Shown: piece by piece, positions 27,316 to 35,017 of the stretch
How the letters are laid out: the number at the start of each line of letters is the position of its first letter
How positions within the stretch are numbered: position 1 is the first letter of the stretch
DNA from: Chloroflexaceae bacterium
GTDB taxonomy: Bacteria; Cyanobacteriota; Cyanobacteriia; Cyanobacteriales; JAAUTE01
DNA: 35,618 bases
Assembly: GCA_012031815.1 (NCBI GenBank)
Contig: JAAUTE010000005.1
Location: forward strand, 1-35,618
Direction of reading: 5' to 3'
Notes under the pieces: generated by a model
Seen by the model: only the letters and a program-made list of their open reading frames with translations
Told to the model about the DNA's origin: nothing
Database searches by the model: none
Made by a program: the position numbers and the translations under genes

Positions 27316-28327
27316 ATGCGAATTATTTTCTTTGGCACGCCTTTATTTGCCGTCTCAACCTTGGAGCGCTTGCTAACTCACCCTGAATTTGAAATCATTG
27401 CGACCGTCACTCAACCCGATAAACGCCGCGGCCGGGGCAACGAAATGATTCCTTCTCCGGTTAAAAAAGTTGCTCTTAATTACGATCTCCCCATTTGGCA
27501 GCCCAGGCGGGTCAAAAAATCGGCTGAAACCCTTGATAAATTAACCCAAGCCCAAGCCGATGTTTTTGTAGTGGTTGCCTATGGCCAGCTTCTCTCCCCG
27601 GTCATTCTCGCCGCGCCCAAATTAGGCTGCATCAACGTCCACGGTTCCCTCCTCCCCAAATATCGCGGCGCAGCTCCTATTCAATGGAGTTTATATCACG
27701 GCGATCGCGAAACGGGAATTACCACAATGCTGATGGATGAAGGCATGGACACCGGGCCGATGCTGCTTAGGGCCACAACTCCGGTGGGATTATTGGAAAA
27801 TGCCCATGAATTAGCTGCTCGATTAGCTAATCTTGGTGCTGATTTATTAATTGAAACCCTGGTTAAACTGGCTTGCCTAGAAATAGAACCAACGCTCCAA
27901 GATTCTACCCAAGCAACCTACGCGCCCTTAATCCAAAAATCTGATTATGCTCTCGATTGGTCACGGGTTGCGATCGCCGTGCATAATCAGGTGAGAGGAT
28001 TTTATCCCAATTGCTTTGGTGAGTTTCGCGGTAAAACCCTCAAAGTTTTGAGGACTGTCCCATTAGGTGAAATGTATTGGGCAGAGTTACCAGAAAAATT
28101 TGAACCCTTGAGACAGTGCTGGAATGAGTTGACAAAATTTAGCGGGACAGCCGGGAGAAATTGTAGAAATTGTTAAAAACTTGGGCCCAATTCTCCAAAC
28201 AGGTTCAGGCTTACTATTATTGCAAGAAGTTCAACTGGCTGGAAAACGAGTGCAATCTGGTTGGGATTTTGTCAACGGGACTCGTTTAGAAGTGGGAGAA
28301 ATTTTAGCAGCAGGCGCTAGCGGATGA
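27316..28327 (+). CDS. fmt: Methionyl-tRNA formyltransferase, one apparent frameshift
   Basis: Fmt formylates initiator Met-tRNA using 10-formyl-THF. It starts at ATG 27316 with [19 protein letters not shown]. The catalytic region is intact: [20 protein letters not shown] (Asn and His) and [15 protein letters not shown] (Asp). Near 28134 an extra G (GCGGGACAG, expected GCGGACAG) shifts the frame and gives a false stop at 28176. Repaired, it continues [20 protein letters not shown] and ends at TGA 28325-28327, 336 residues, the family norm. The C-terminal tRNA-binding barrel is therefore present in the DNA. Confidence 0.9.
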
Positions 28328-28482
28328 CAGCCAAACTGCAAAGCTACCAACTCCAATGTAAAACTTTGTTTTGCCCAAATACCAACATCTTTCCCGTAAA
28401 AAATTCCATGCCAGTTGAGAACTGTTGAGAAAGTCATGGTAGGCAAAGAGCTATCAAAGTATACATTTACCGAAAAATTGGG

Positions 28483-28851
28483 TTTAAAGCCCCGTCCTTA
28501 TAGGACGGCTTTTCTGCTATTATTAAAAAGTGGAAAGGTAATCAACCACTTAAAAAACCTAGCTACCTAAAGGTAAAGCGCTGCACCTTGAAAATTGAAT
28601 CTATGCGGTTCTACTGCATTTTTCTAGACTCCACCTCGCAGTAGGTAAAAGATTCAGAGGAGCTAGACAAACAGTTTTGTTGGAACGATATGTTTCAAAT
28701 AAAAAAAGAATTTGGAGCAATCCAACTAGGGTAGGGCATACCCGAAGTCGCTTGGGGAGAGTCCCACCTCTGGGCTAGACACTGCAAGGTATCTGGTTTA
28801 AGTGGTCTCAGTGAACCAAGAATCCTCGTGCATTTATGCCGAGGAGTGTCA
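28483..28851 (+). ncRNA. HEARO / IscB-type omega RNA, orphan (no IscB gene)
   Basis: A roughly 370-base structured RNA candidate. It opens with a hairpin in which CCGTCCT (28492-28498) pairs with AGGACGG, flanked by AAAG/CTTT. It contains GGAGCAATCCAAC, then GTAGGGCATACCC, then GGGGAGAGTCCCACCT. It ends with the hairpin TCCTCG-GCAT / ATGC-CGAGGA (28823-28845) and GTGTCA. These blocks match my memory of HEARO RNAs, the guide RNAs of IscB nucleases carried by IS200/IS605-like elements; the OgeuIscB RNA has a similar GGAGCAATC block. No HNH/RuvC reading frame lies near, so any IscB would act in trans. Assignment rests on recognition by eye, not a covariance search. Confidence 0.6.
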
Positions 28852-29175
28852 ATGAAAGGAAACTTATTGGATCATGAATATCGCACCCTGTTAGTGCGCG
28901 ATCGCCGGGCAGGGGTTGTTGCTGGCCTTGGAAAAAGTGTCGGGATTGCTTTATTTGGGGGGAAAGAGCGGGTATCGCCCTATGAATTCGGCGGACTGCT
29001 GGCTCAGGAATGAGGACTGCCAAAAGAATTGATTAAGCCTTGCTGGCAGCGGGATGTGCCCATGACCGCTCCTCGGCCAGCTGATGTTTCCCTTGACAGT
29101 CGCCTCACCTTTTCCTGGAGCTATGAACCTCCTCCCCTGACAGTTCAATTAGCCGCTCTCCAAGGTCAAGTTTAA
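28852..29175 (+). pseudogene. RmlD-like (dTDP-4-dehydrorhamnose reductase type) 3' remnant with in-frame TGA
   Basis: One frame runs from 28852 to TAA 29173-29175, broken only by TGA at 29011-29013. The sequence resembles the C-terminal third of NAD-dependent sugar-nucleotide reductases: EYRTLLVRDRRAG, ALFGGKERVSPYEFG, LLAQE-stop-GLPKELIKP, then MTAPRPADVSLDSRLTFS. The TGA stands where relatives have Trp (TGG), so one G-to-A change explains it. The 5' two thirds, including the Rossmann nucleotide site, are absent. The remnant begins exactly at the end of the omega RNA, so the element may have landed in this gene and the upstream part was then lost. Confidence 0.6.
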
Positions 29176-29190
29176 GCAAAAAGCTGCAAA

Positions 29191-29677
29191 CTAACGGACG
29201 GAAGCCGACCCGGAGGCTTTCAGAGGGGCGTAGCCGAAGGTGGCATTAGCCATGCGGCACCAAATCACGACAGATTTAAAAGACGAGAGATTGACGCTGC
29301 CGGGGATAGGATAGCGCTGTTCGCCCTGGAATTTTTGCAATTTGCCTAAATTGATGTAGCGAGTGGCTTCGCTAGCGCCGTGAGGTTTGGGGGGGCGTGG
29401 TAGTGCTATCGAGCAAAACGTGTAGGTCTGGCCCTTGGCTGCTGGTGGTGAAGGTTGAATCAAACACCAGGTAGCGCTGTCCATTTTCGTTCATCACGCG
29501 AACGGTTCCAGCGGTCGGGGCTTCGGCTGCCACAAAAGTTCCGTTCATCAGGCTTTGGGCGACGGCTCGATTTTCGATCAATTGACGGTTGGTTTCGGCA
29601 GGGGCGATCGCGCTAAAGCTCAGGGCAGTTAGGAGGGAAGCTGCGCCGATGAGCGTTATCTGTGCAATTTTTCTCAT
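29191..29677 (-). CDS. DM13-domain exported protein, one apparent frameshift
   Basis: A predicted exported protein. The signal peptide MRKIAQITLIGAASLLTALS leads to cleavage near AIAPAE (about residue 28). The mature part is a DM13 domain: GTFVAAEAPTAGTVRVMNE, YLVFDSTFTTSSQGPDLHVL, then INLGKLQKFQGEQRYPIPG and SVVIWCRMANATFGYAPL. DM13 domains are proposed to take part in extracytoplasmic redox chemistry and contain a conserved Cys, here VIWCR. The break is one extra C in the C7 run near 29390-29396 between TTTP and KPHGASEA. Repaired length is 161 residues. The gene has its own leader and is not in an operon. Confidence 0.85.
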
Positions 29678-30225
29678 GGTTTTCTGATTTCCGGTGGAAA
29701 TTTTCTAGGGTTAGATGTCCCCAGGATGGATAGATTTAATAGTCATTATTAACAATTTATTGGCTGCAAGCATGAATTTTCCCTGAGAGTTTTTGCCCTT
29801 TAAACTTGTTTTCAAACAAAACAAAACGGTTCATTAAATAGCAGTATATTTTTTGTCGGACGTGAAAAACGAATCGATCGAACCGAGGGATGAATCCTTC
29901 ATGGTTGCTTTTTATGTGCCAAAAGCCTGTTCTAAATTGGACTTTATGGCTTTTCAACTTTTTGGTGAAGAGCAAAATAAAGATGTCTTGCATCAATTCA
30001 CCCTAGTCAAACTGAATCGAGTAATCCTGGATTTTTTCCTTTCCATCTGGTTCGAGTTTGAATAAGCATTAATATTTAGCCCCAGTGGCTAAACAAAATG
30101 CGATCGCGCTCCAACCGAGCTGGAGGGAGGGAGTGGGTAGGGAGGACAAGTTGATTAAAATCCTGTTTAAGATGGAGTTGCGGTGAGTAAGCGGACGAAT
30201 GATTGACTGCGAGCCTTACCTGAAC
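29678..30225. other. Gene-free stretch upstream of the DUF4062 remnant
   Basis: 548 bases without a supported gene. Overlapping frames at 29757-29996 (-) and 29853-30065 (+) both look non-coding: odd composition, no ribosome site, no recognised motif. A hairpin TTTAGCC/GGCTAAA lies at about 30077-30095. The right part of the interval is divergent with nothing identifiable. Confidence 0.45.
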
Positions 30226-30228
30226 TCA

Positions 30229-30607
30229 ATAACTCCACGAAAAAGGGACGCAAGGCGCGATTGATGACAAGTTTAGGATTCCTGAGTGCGATTTGCTTCT
30301 CTACATCTTCTGGAAACGCTTTGGCACTCCCACCGAAGACGGCACAACTGGCACAGAACACGAATTTTTAACCGCCTTCAACGCCTGGAAAGCGGGCGAC
30401 AAAACCTCTCCCCAAATCATGCTCTACTTCAAGCAACAGCCCTTCATGCCCCAATCCATCCCCGAAACCGAGCAATTCCTCAAAGTTCAGCAATTCCAAA
30501 AGAATCTCCCTAAAGAATGCTTCTACTGGCAATACCAAGACGCGGGGGATTTTGAGCGCCAGGCCCGCCAGCACCTCACCGACTTCTTTCGCGATCGTCT
30601 GAAGTAA
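30229..30607 (+). pseudogene. DUF4062-like protein, N-terminally truncated remnant
   Basis: The open frame from about 30229 to TAA 30605-30607 encodes IDDKFRIPECDLLLYIFWKR, then FGTPTEDGTTGTEHEFLTAF, then PQIMLYFKQQPFMPQSI and DFERQARQHLTDFF. This matches the C-terminal half of the DUF4062 domain, which precedes STAND ATPase, TPR or other effector modules in bacterial conflict proteins. The N-terminal beta-strand/helix part is missing, and an upstream TAA closes the frame. A start at ATG 30293 would give 104 residues lacking the fold core. It lies directly upstream of hicAB in what looks like a small defence or stress cluster. Confidence 0.6.
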
Positions 30608-30655
30608 TTCAACGAAGTGCAATAGCAATCACTAATTTAAAAACGGAAAAGATTA

Positions 30656-30901
30656 ATGACCAAGAAGGAGAAATTGCTGAAACGCTTAAAGAACAATCCC
30701 AACAACGTTACTTTCACTGATGTCAGAAAACTTATGGAACAAGAAAATTTTAGGCTTGACCACATTACAGGAAGTCATCATGTCTTTAAAAGAGAAGAGG
30801 TAACTTTTGTTATTCCCGTTCATAATAATAGAGTCAAGAGCATTTACGTCAAAAGAGCTATAGAACTGATTGAACAAGACAACCAGAAAGGAGAAAACTA
30901 A
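30656..30901 (+). CDS. hicA: HicA-family mRNA interferase toxin
   Basis: HicA toxins are small dsRBD-like ribonucleases that cleave mRNA. The 81-residue protein fits the family and carries the catalytic His region LDHITGSHHVFKREEVTFVI, followed by HNNRVKSIYVKRAIELI, the usual C-terminal helix. ATG 30656 starts an intact frame. The stop overlaps the hicB start as TAATG, so the pair is translationally coupled. HicB would neutralise it and repress the operon. Confidence 0.85.
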   Translation: MTKKEKLLKRLKNNPNNVTFTDVRKLMEQENFRLDHITGSHHVFKREEVTFVIPVHNNRVKSIYVKRAIELIEQDNQKGEN

Positions 30902-31119
30902 TGCAGTACCCAATCCTGATTTATCCTTGTCCTGAAGGGGGTTTCGTTGCAGAAGTGCCTGCCTTGAAAGGATGTTTAGCTCAAGGCGAAACCGTAGAAG
31001 AAGTTTTTCAGGAGTTAGAAATCGTCACCCGGCTCTGGATTGAATCAGCCCAACGCAACGGCCAAACTCTCCCCAGCCCAGAATTGGCGATCGCCCAAGC
31101 CCAACAACTCAGCGCTTGA
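30901..31119 (+). CDS. hicB: HicB-family antitoxin
   Basis: A 72-residue HicB-type protein with the partial RNase H-like fold: MQYPILIYPCPEGGFVAEVP, then LKGCLAQGETVEEVFQELE and IESAQRNGQTLPSP. This core binds HicA. No separate C-terminal HTH or RHH DNA-binding domain is present, so autoregulation would depend on another factor or on the short form. ATG 30901 is preceded by GAAAGGAG within hicA. The frame is intact. Confidence 0.85.
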   Translation: MQYPILIYPCPEGGFVAEVPALKGCLAQGETVEEVFQELEIVTRLWIESAQRNGQTLPSPELAIAQAQQLSA

Positions 31120-31246
31120 CTCCCCGGCGATGCTTCTGGGAGCGGCTACACCTACGCGGCTTAACCCAACAACTCCATTGGGGCATTACTGGAGAGAAAC
31201 TCACCGACCTGTAAGGCTGGCCTGCCTCTGGACTCAGCGGGAGCAG

Positions 31247-31342
31247 AAATTTTCTCGGAAGGCCGACTAATTTTCTCGGAAGGCCGAGCTATTTTGTATA
31301 ACGTTTAACAAATTTTCTCGGAGCCTGGAGAAATTTTCTCGG
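31247..31342 (+). repeat. Four copies of AATTTTCTCGG between hicB and tldD
   Basis: The 11-mer AATTTTCTCGG occurs at 31248-31258, 31269-31279, 31311-31321 and 31332-31342, each preceded by A or T. After copies 1 and 2 comes AAGGCCGA, so CTCGGAAGGCCGAG can fold as a hairpin. The last copy is inside GAGAAATTTTCTC, a near palindrome. Spacing between starts is 21, 42 and 21 bases, so it follows a 21-base period. It may be an operator or attenuator for tldD, or a decayed repeat. Confidence 0.7.
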
Positions 31343-31405
31343 CCGGTGGAGTTCGGGAGGCGATCGCTAAACTAGAAAGCAATTGGCCCTATCCCCCGAA
31401 CCCGA

Positions 31406-32788
31406 ATGAACCATTCTTTAAGCGAACAACTGCAAGCCGCGATCGCCTCTTACCGCAGCGTGATCGACTATCTGGAAATTCGGATCGACCAAAGCGAAGC
31501 GACGACCCTCTCCTTTCGCGGGCCGCACCTGGAAGCGGTTGACCGTAATTTGGGTCTGGTGGGCGGGATTCGTGCCTGCCATCGGGGGGGGTGGAGTTTT
31601 GTGACCTTCAACGGCATGGCGGAACTGAGCGATCGCCTGGCGGAAGCCACCTCCCAAGCCCAACTCATTGGTCAAGGAATCACCACCCTCGCCGCCGTTG
31701 ACCCGATTCAAGATACCGTTAGCGCCCCTTGCGATCGCGACCCGCGCGGCGTCTCCCTCAGGGAAAAAAGAGCCATTCTCGAACATTACAACCGCCTGCT
31801 CCTGGAATTTGACCCCCAGATCCAATCCACCATCGCCACCCTCTCCGATCGCTTCTCCACCAGCTATTTTGTCAACTCTACAGGCACTTGCCTCGTCCAG
31901 GAACGGCTTGACATCAGCGGACGCTTCGGGGCGATCGCCAAAAACAGCGACGGTATCGTGCGCCAGGGGTTTGAAACCGTGCGATCGCGCCGCGACTTTA
32001 ACGCGGTGGTCGGGATTGAAACCCAGGTTATCAGCGCTGCCGAGCGAGCCATCCGCCAACTGAGGGCAAAATCCGTCAAAGGCGGCCAATACACGGTTAT
32101 TCTCGACCCCCATCTCTCCGGCGTCTTCATCCACGAAGCCTTTGGTCATCTTTCTGAAGGGGATTTCCTCTACGAAAACCCCCGGATGCAAGACCTGCTC
32201 GCCCTCGATAAACCTATGGGCATCGAACAACTAACCGTCACCGACGATGCCACCCTCCCCGGACTGCCCGGAAGTTTCCACTACGATGACGAAGGGGTTC
32301 CCGCACAGAAAAAATACCTGATTAAAAACGGCGTCCTCGCCGGTCGGCTCCATTCGCGCGAAACCGCCGGAAAAATGGCTGAGACTCCCACCGGCAACGC
32401 CAGAGCCATTAATGCTTCCTACCCTCCCATTGTCCGCATGACCAACACCGCCATTGAACCCGGCGATCGCACCGTTGAGGAGATGATTCGCGACATAGAC
32501 AATGGCATCTACGCAGTGCGGATGCTCGGCGGACAGACTAATGGGGAACTGTTTACCTTTGCCGCAGCGGAGGGCTACTGGATTCGTAACGGCGCGATCG
32601 CAGAACCGGTCAGCGATGTCACCCTCAGCGGCAATGTGTTTCAAACCCTCAAAGATATCGAACAAATTGGTAGCGATACGCACTACACTAGCGGCGGCTG
32701 CGGTAAGGCGGGACAAATGCCCTTACCGGTTAGCGTCGGCGGGCCGCACCTGCGCATCAAAAATGTGGTTGTCGGTGGCCGGGGTTAA
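31406..32788 (+). CDS. tldD: TldD-family metalloprotease
   Basis: An intact 460-residue TldD/PmbA-family protein. The zinc motif HEAFGHLSEGDF (HExxxH) is present, which marks the catalytic TldD partner rather than the PmbA/TldE partner. Downstream motifs GIYAVRMLGGQTNGELFTFA and the C-terminal TSGGCGKAGQMPLPVSVGGP are family hallmarks. In other bacteria TldD works with TldE on peptide maturation and CcdA degradation. The tldE partner is not in this window. It starts at ATG 31406, about 64 bases after a four-copy repeat. Confidence 0.88.
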   Translation: MNHSLSEQLQAAIASYRSVIDYLEIRIDQSEATTLSFRGPHLEAVDRNLGLVGGIRACHRGGWSFVTFNGMAELSDRLAEATSQAQLIGQGITTLAAVDPIQDTVSAPCDRDPRGVSLREKRAILEHYNRLLLEFDPQIQSTIATLSDRFSTSYFVNSTGTCLVQERLDISGRFGAIAKNSDGIVRQGFETVRSRRDFNAVVGIETQVISAAERAIRQLRAKSVKGGQYTVILDPHLSGVFIHEAFGHLSEGDFLYENPRMQDLLALDKPMGIEQLTVTDDATLPGLPGSFHYDDEGVPAQKKYLIKNGVLAGRLHSRETAGKMAETPTGNARAINASYPPIVRMTNTAIEPGDRTVEEMIRDIDNGIYAVRMLGGQTNGELFTFAAAEGYWIRNGAIAEPVSDVTLSGNVFQTLKDIEQIGSDTHYTSGGCGKAGQMPLPVSVGGPHLRIKNVVVGGRG

Positions 32789-32832
32789 GGGGCAGGCTGG
32801 AAAGCGTCTTGCCAGCCCCCACTGGCGATCGC

Positions 32833-32994
32833 TTACAGCAATTGCAGGTAGCGACCTTCAGCTTCCAGCAGGTGGACTAAATGGGCGTCGCCTTTAGCTC
32901 TGGCTACTTCCAGGCGGTGCTGTAGGCTCTTTTGCAAATTCTGGCGGTGAGCGGCGGCGGTTTGGGTAACGGCATCTTTCCGGTGAGGTCTCAT
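32833..32994 (-). CDS. Small helical protein (53 aa)
   Basis: A frame from ATG 32994 (MRPHRKDAVTQTAAAHRQNL) to TAA 32833 encodes a basic, helical 53-residue protein; it continues QKSLQHRLEVARAKGDAHL. Heptad-like spacing and the ARAKGD-HL-LLEAE pattern resemble small conserved cyanobacterial proteins, but I cannot name a family. It lies between tldD and the GAF gene. Confidence 0.6.
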   Translation of the reverse strand: MRPHRKDAVTQTAAAHRQNLQKSLQHRLEVARAKGDAHLVHLLEAEGRYLQLL

Positions 32995-33107
32995 AGCGGC
33001 GTCCTAGCAAAAATCGGTGACTGACTTTTCTCAGCCTATCATTGCCCTTGGGAAAAAGTAGCAATTGTTACCGAAGATTTAGGGGACTCGATCAGTCCGG
33101 TGGCGGG

Positions 33108-33653
33108 CTAGGGCCATTCCCGCCGAATTTCCCGCAGCACATAAGCTTGCACCACGGGGGCCAGTTTTGCCGTAACGCGATCGCACAGTTCGCGGTCGGC
33201 CTGAGACCAGGGGTGGGGGCGATGGAAAGTGCAGGCTTGCAGGATGCCCCAAAGCTGGCCGTCTTGACAGAGGTGGCCGTGGATGAGGGCGCGGTGGCCG
33301 AAGTTTTGCCGCTCAAACTCCCGATTAACCACCAGGGGAGCAGCGGTTTCCACATCTTCCACAAAAATTGACGGTTGAGCCTGCACCGCTGCCGCAAACA
33401 TCGGGTCTTCTGCCACCAGGGACGGTGACTCAGCCTTGAGTTCCGGCGTCCAGGCATCGGGAATCGCTTCGGAAGCTCGCCAGCAATAGGGCACTTTTCC
33501 CCAGGCGGTCAGGGGGTCGCGCAGGTATAAAAACACGCGATCGCAAGTCCAAGCTTCACCCAAAATCGACAGCAGGTTCAAAAACTGGGCATCTCCAGTC
33601 AAACCTTGAGAAAAAATTGTTTCAATATCCGCGATCGCCGCCGTGGCATTCAT
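33108..33653 (-). CDS. GAF-domain protein
   Basis: An intact 181-residue single-domain protein. Helix FLNLLSILGEAWTCDRVFLY opens a GAF fold; SIFVEDVETAAP and LIHGHLCQDGQLWGILQACT are the central strands, and WSQADRELCDRVTAKLAPVV is the closing helix. The string with RPHPWSQADREL resembles GAF domains of cyanobacterial histidine kinases and phytochromes. Whether it binds a bilin is unclear: the usual chromophore Cys-His pair is not obvious. No output domain is fused to it. It starts at ATG 33653. Confidence 0.85.
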   Translation of the reverse strand: MNATAAIADIETIFSQGLTGDAQFLNLLSILGEAWTCDRVFLYLRDPLTAWGKVPYCWRASEAIPDAWTPELKAESPSLVAEDPMFAAAVQAQPSIFVEDVETAAPLVVNREFERQNFGHRALIHGHLCQDGQLWGILQACTFHRPHPWSQADRELCDRVTAKLAPVVQAYVLREIRREWP

Positions 33654-33781
33654 AAACTGTTACACCTCTCCACGACTGGAGGGGGAAATTAAGGATCGAT
33701 CGTTAACAAAACGTGGCAATGTCGTTAGGAGCGGGGAAAAGACGCTATAACAGAAAACCCCGGTTAAATTTCTGGAAAACT

Positions 33782-34863
33782 ATGTTACCAGCCTTTCTCC
33801 TCAGCCGCATCTTACTGCACTTTGACGCGGAAAAAGACGACCTAATTAGCGATCTTTCGGCGGCGGCTTTTACCCCGGATGGTAGTTTGTGGGTGGCCTC
33901 CGATGAGTTGAACAGCGTCGAGCGCCTATTGCCCCTCGCGCCCCAGCGCTTTGGTCGGGAACAGTCCTTTCCCATCGCTGATTTTGTGGAACTATTCAAT
34001 CAGGAAGATGAAATTGATATTGAAGGGCTAGATTACGCTAACTCTTATTTGTGGTTAGTCGGGTCTCACAGCAGCAAACGCAAAAAAACCAAGGGCAAAA
34101 AGCTCGGCAAAGACCTGCAACGCATAGCCACGATTGTCGCTGAGCCGAATCGCTTTTTACTCGCCCGCATTCCGGTTATCGACGGACAATTGCTCAAATC
34201 AGCTCTCCGATCGCAACGATTTACCCCGCCACCTCAGCGCCGCTTGCCTGCAAAAATTGGCGATCGCAATTTATTATTTGAAGTCCTCAAAGAAGACGAA
34301 CATTTAGAGCCATTTCTGCGGGGAGGAATTCCTGCAAAAGATAATGGATTTGATATTGAAGGGTTGGCGGTGAAGGGTAAGCGTATTTTTCTTGGCTTAC
34401 GCGGGCCGGTGCTGCAAGGCTGGGCCATCGTTTTGTCCTTAGAAATCGAGGAAACTGCCCCAGGAGAGTTGGGATTGGCGGCCATTGGCCCGGAGGGCCG
34501 ACTTTATCAAAACATTTTGTCGATCTCAATGGTTTGGGGGTGCGGGAATTATGCTGGCACGAGAAAGATTTGCTGATTTTAGCGGGGCCGACCCTGGTTT
34601 TAGACGGCGCCATGGGGATTTTTCGCTTGCATAACGCCCTGGAACTTGATGGCGATACTATCAGCGAACAGGAGGAAGGGGTTCTGGAACCGCTGTTTGA
34701 GCTGCCCTACGTGCCCGGCGGAGATTATGCCGAAGGATTGGCGTTGCACTCTCATCTTTTTGGCGATCGCCCAGGGTTGTTAGTGGTTTACGACGGGCCT
34801 CTAGACCATAGAAAACCCACGTCGCGATCGGTTTTTGCTGACTTCTTTCAATTGCCAGATTGA
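33782..34863 (+). CDS. DUF3616-domain protein, one apparent frameshift
   Basis: A cytosolic-looking protein of the DUF3616 family, which has a beta-propeller-like pattern. It opens with MLPAFLLSRILLHFD (ATG 33782; an in-frame ATG at 33719 would add a basic leader) and contains DIEGLDYANSYLWLVGSHSS and DNGFDIEGLAVKGKRIFLG. One A is missing from the AAAA run near 34508-34513. The repaired frame joins YQKHFVDLNGLGVRELC to the C-terminal part and ends at 34863, giving 360 residues. Function is unknown; relatives are widespread in cyanobacteria. It is divergent from the GAF gene. Confidence 0.8.
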
Positions 34864-35017
34864 ACCTAAGCCGTGTTGCTGTAGAGGATAAGAAACCGCT
34901 TTAGCTATATCAAAAACCAGGTGATCAGGTCTGGAACTTGAACGCTCAGGTTTGGGCCGGCAGCGATCGCCGTTGCCACCTCAAGGGTTGGATGCACTTT
35001 GGCGATCGCCCCGGAAA

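Noticed and set aside
28486-28515. Simple fmt terminator
   Set aside because: The hairpin with CTTTTC could look like one, but it is 160 bases past fmt and forms the 5' end of a much longer structured block ending at 28851, so the omega RNA reading fits better.
29757-30065. Two overlapping frames, one per strand
   Set aside because: Neither has a recognised motif, ribosome site or cyanobacterial-like codon use; they look like chance openings in AT-rich DNA.
30167-30361. Minus-strand 64-residue frame
   Set aside because: It overlaps the DUF4062-like coding frame on the plus strand, which matches a known domain; the minus frame matches nothing.
31247-31342. CRISPR-like array
   Set aside because: The repeat is only 11 bases, there are four copies, the gaps of 10 and 31 bases are too short for spacers, and no cas gene is near.
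31418-32230. Long minus-strand frame (270 codons) opposite tldD
   Set aside because: It is a shadow of tldD, which has an intact HExxxH metalloprotease frame.
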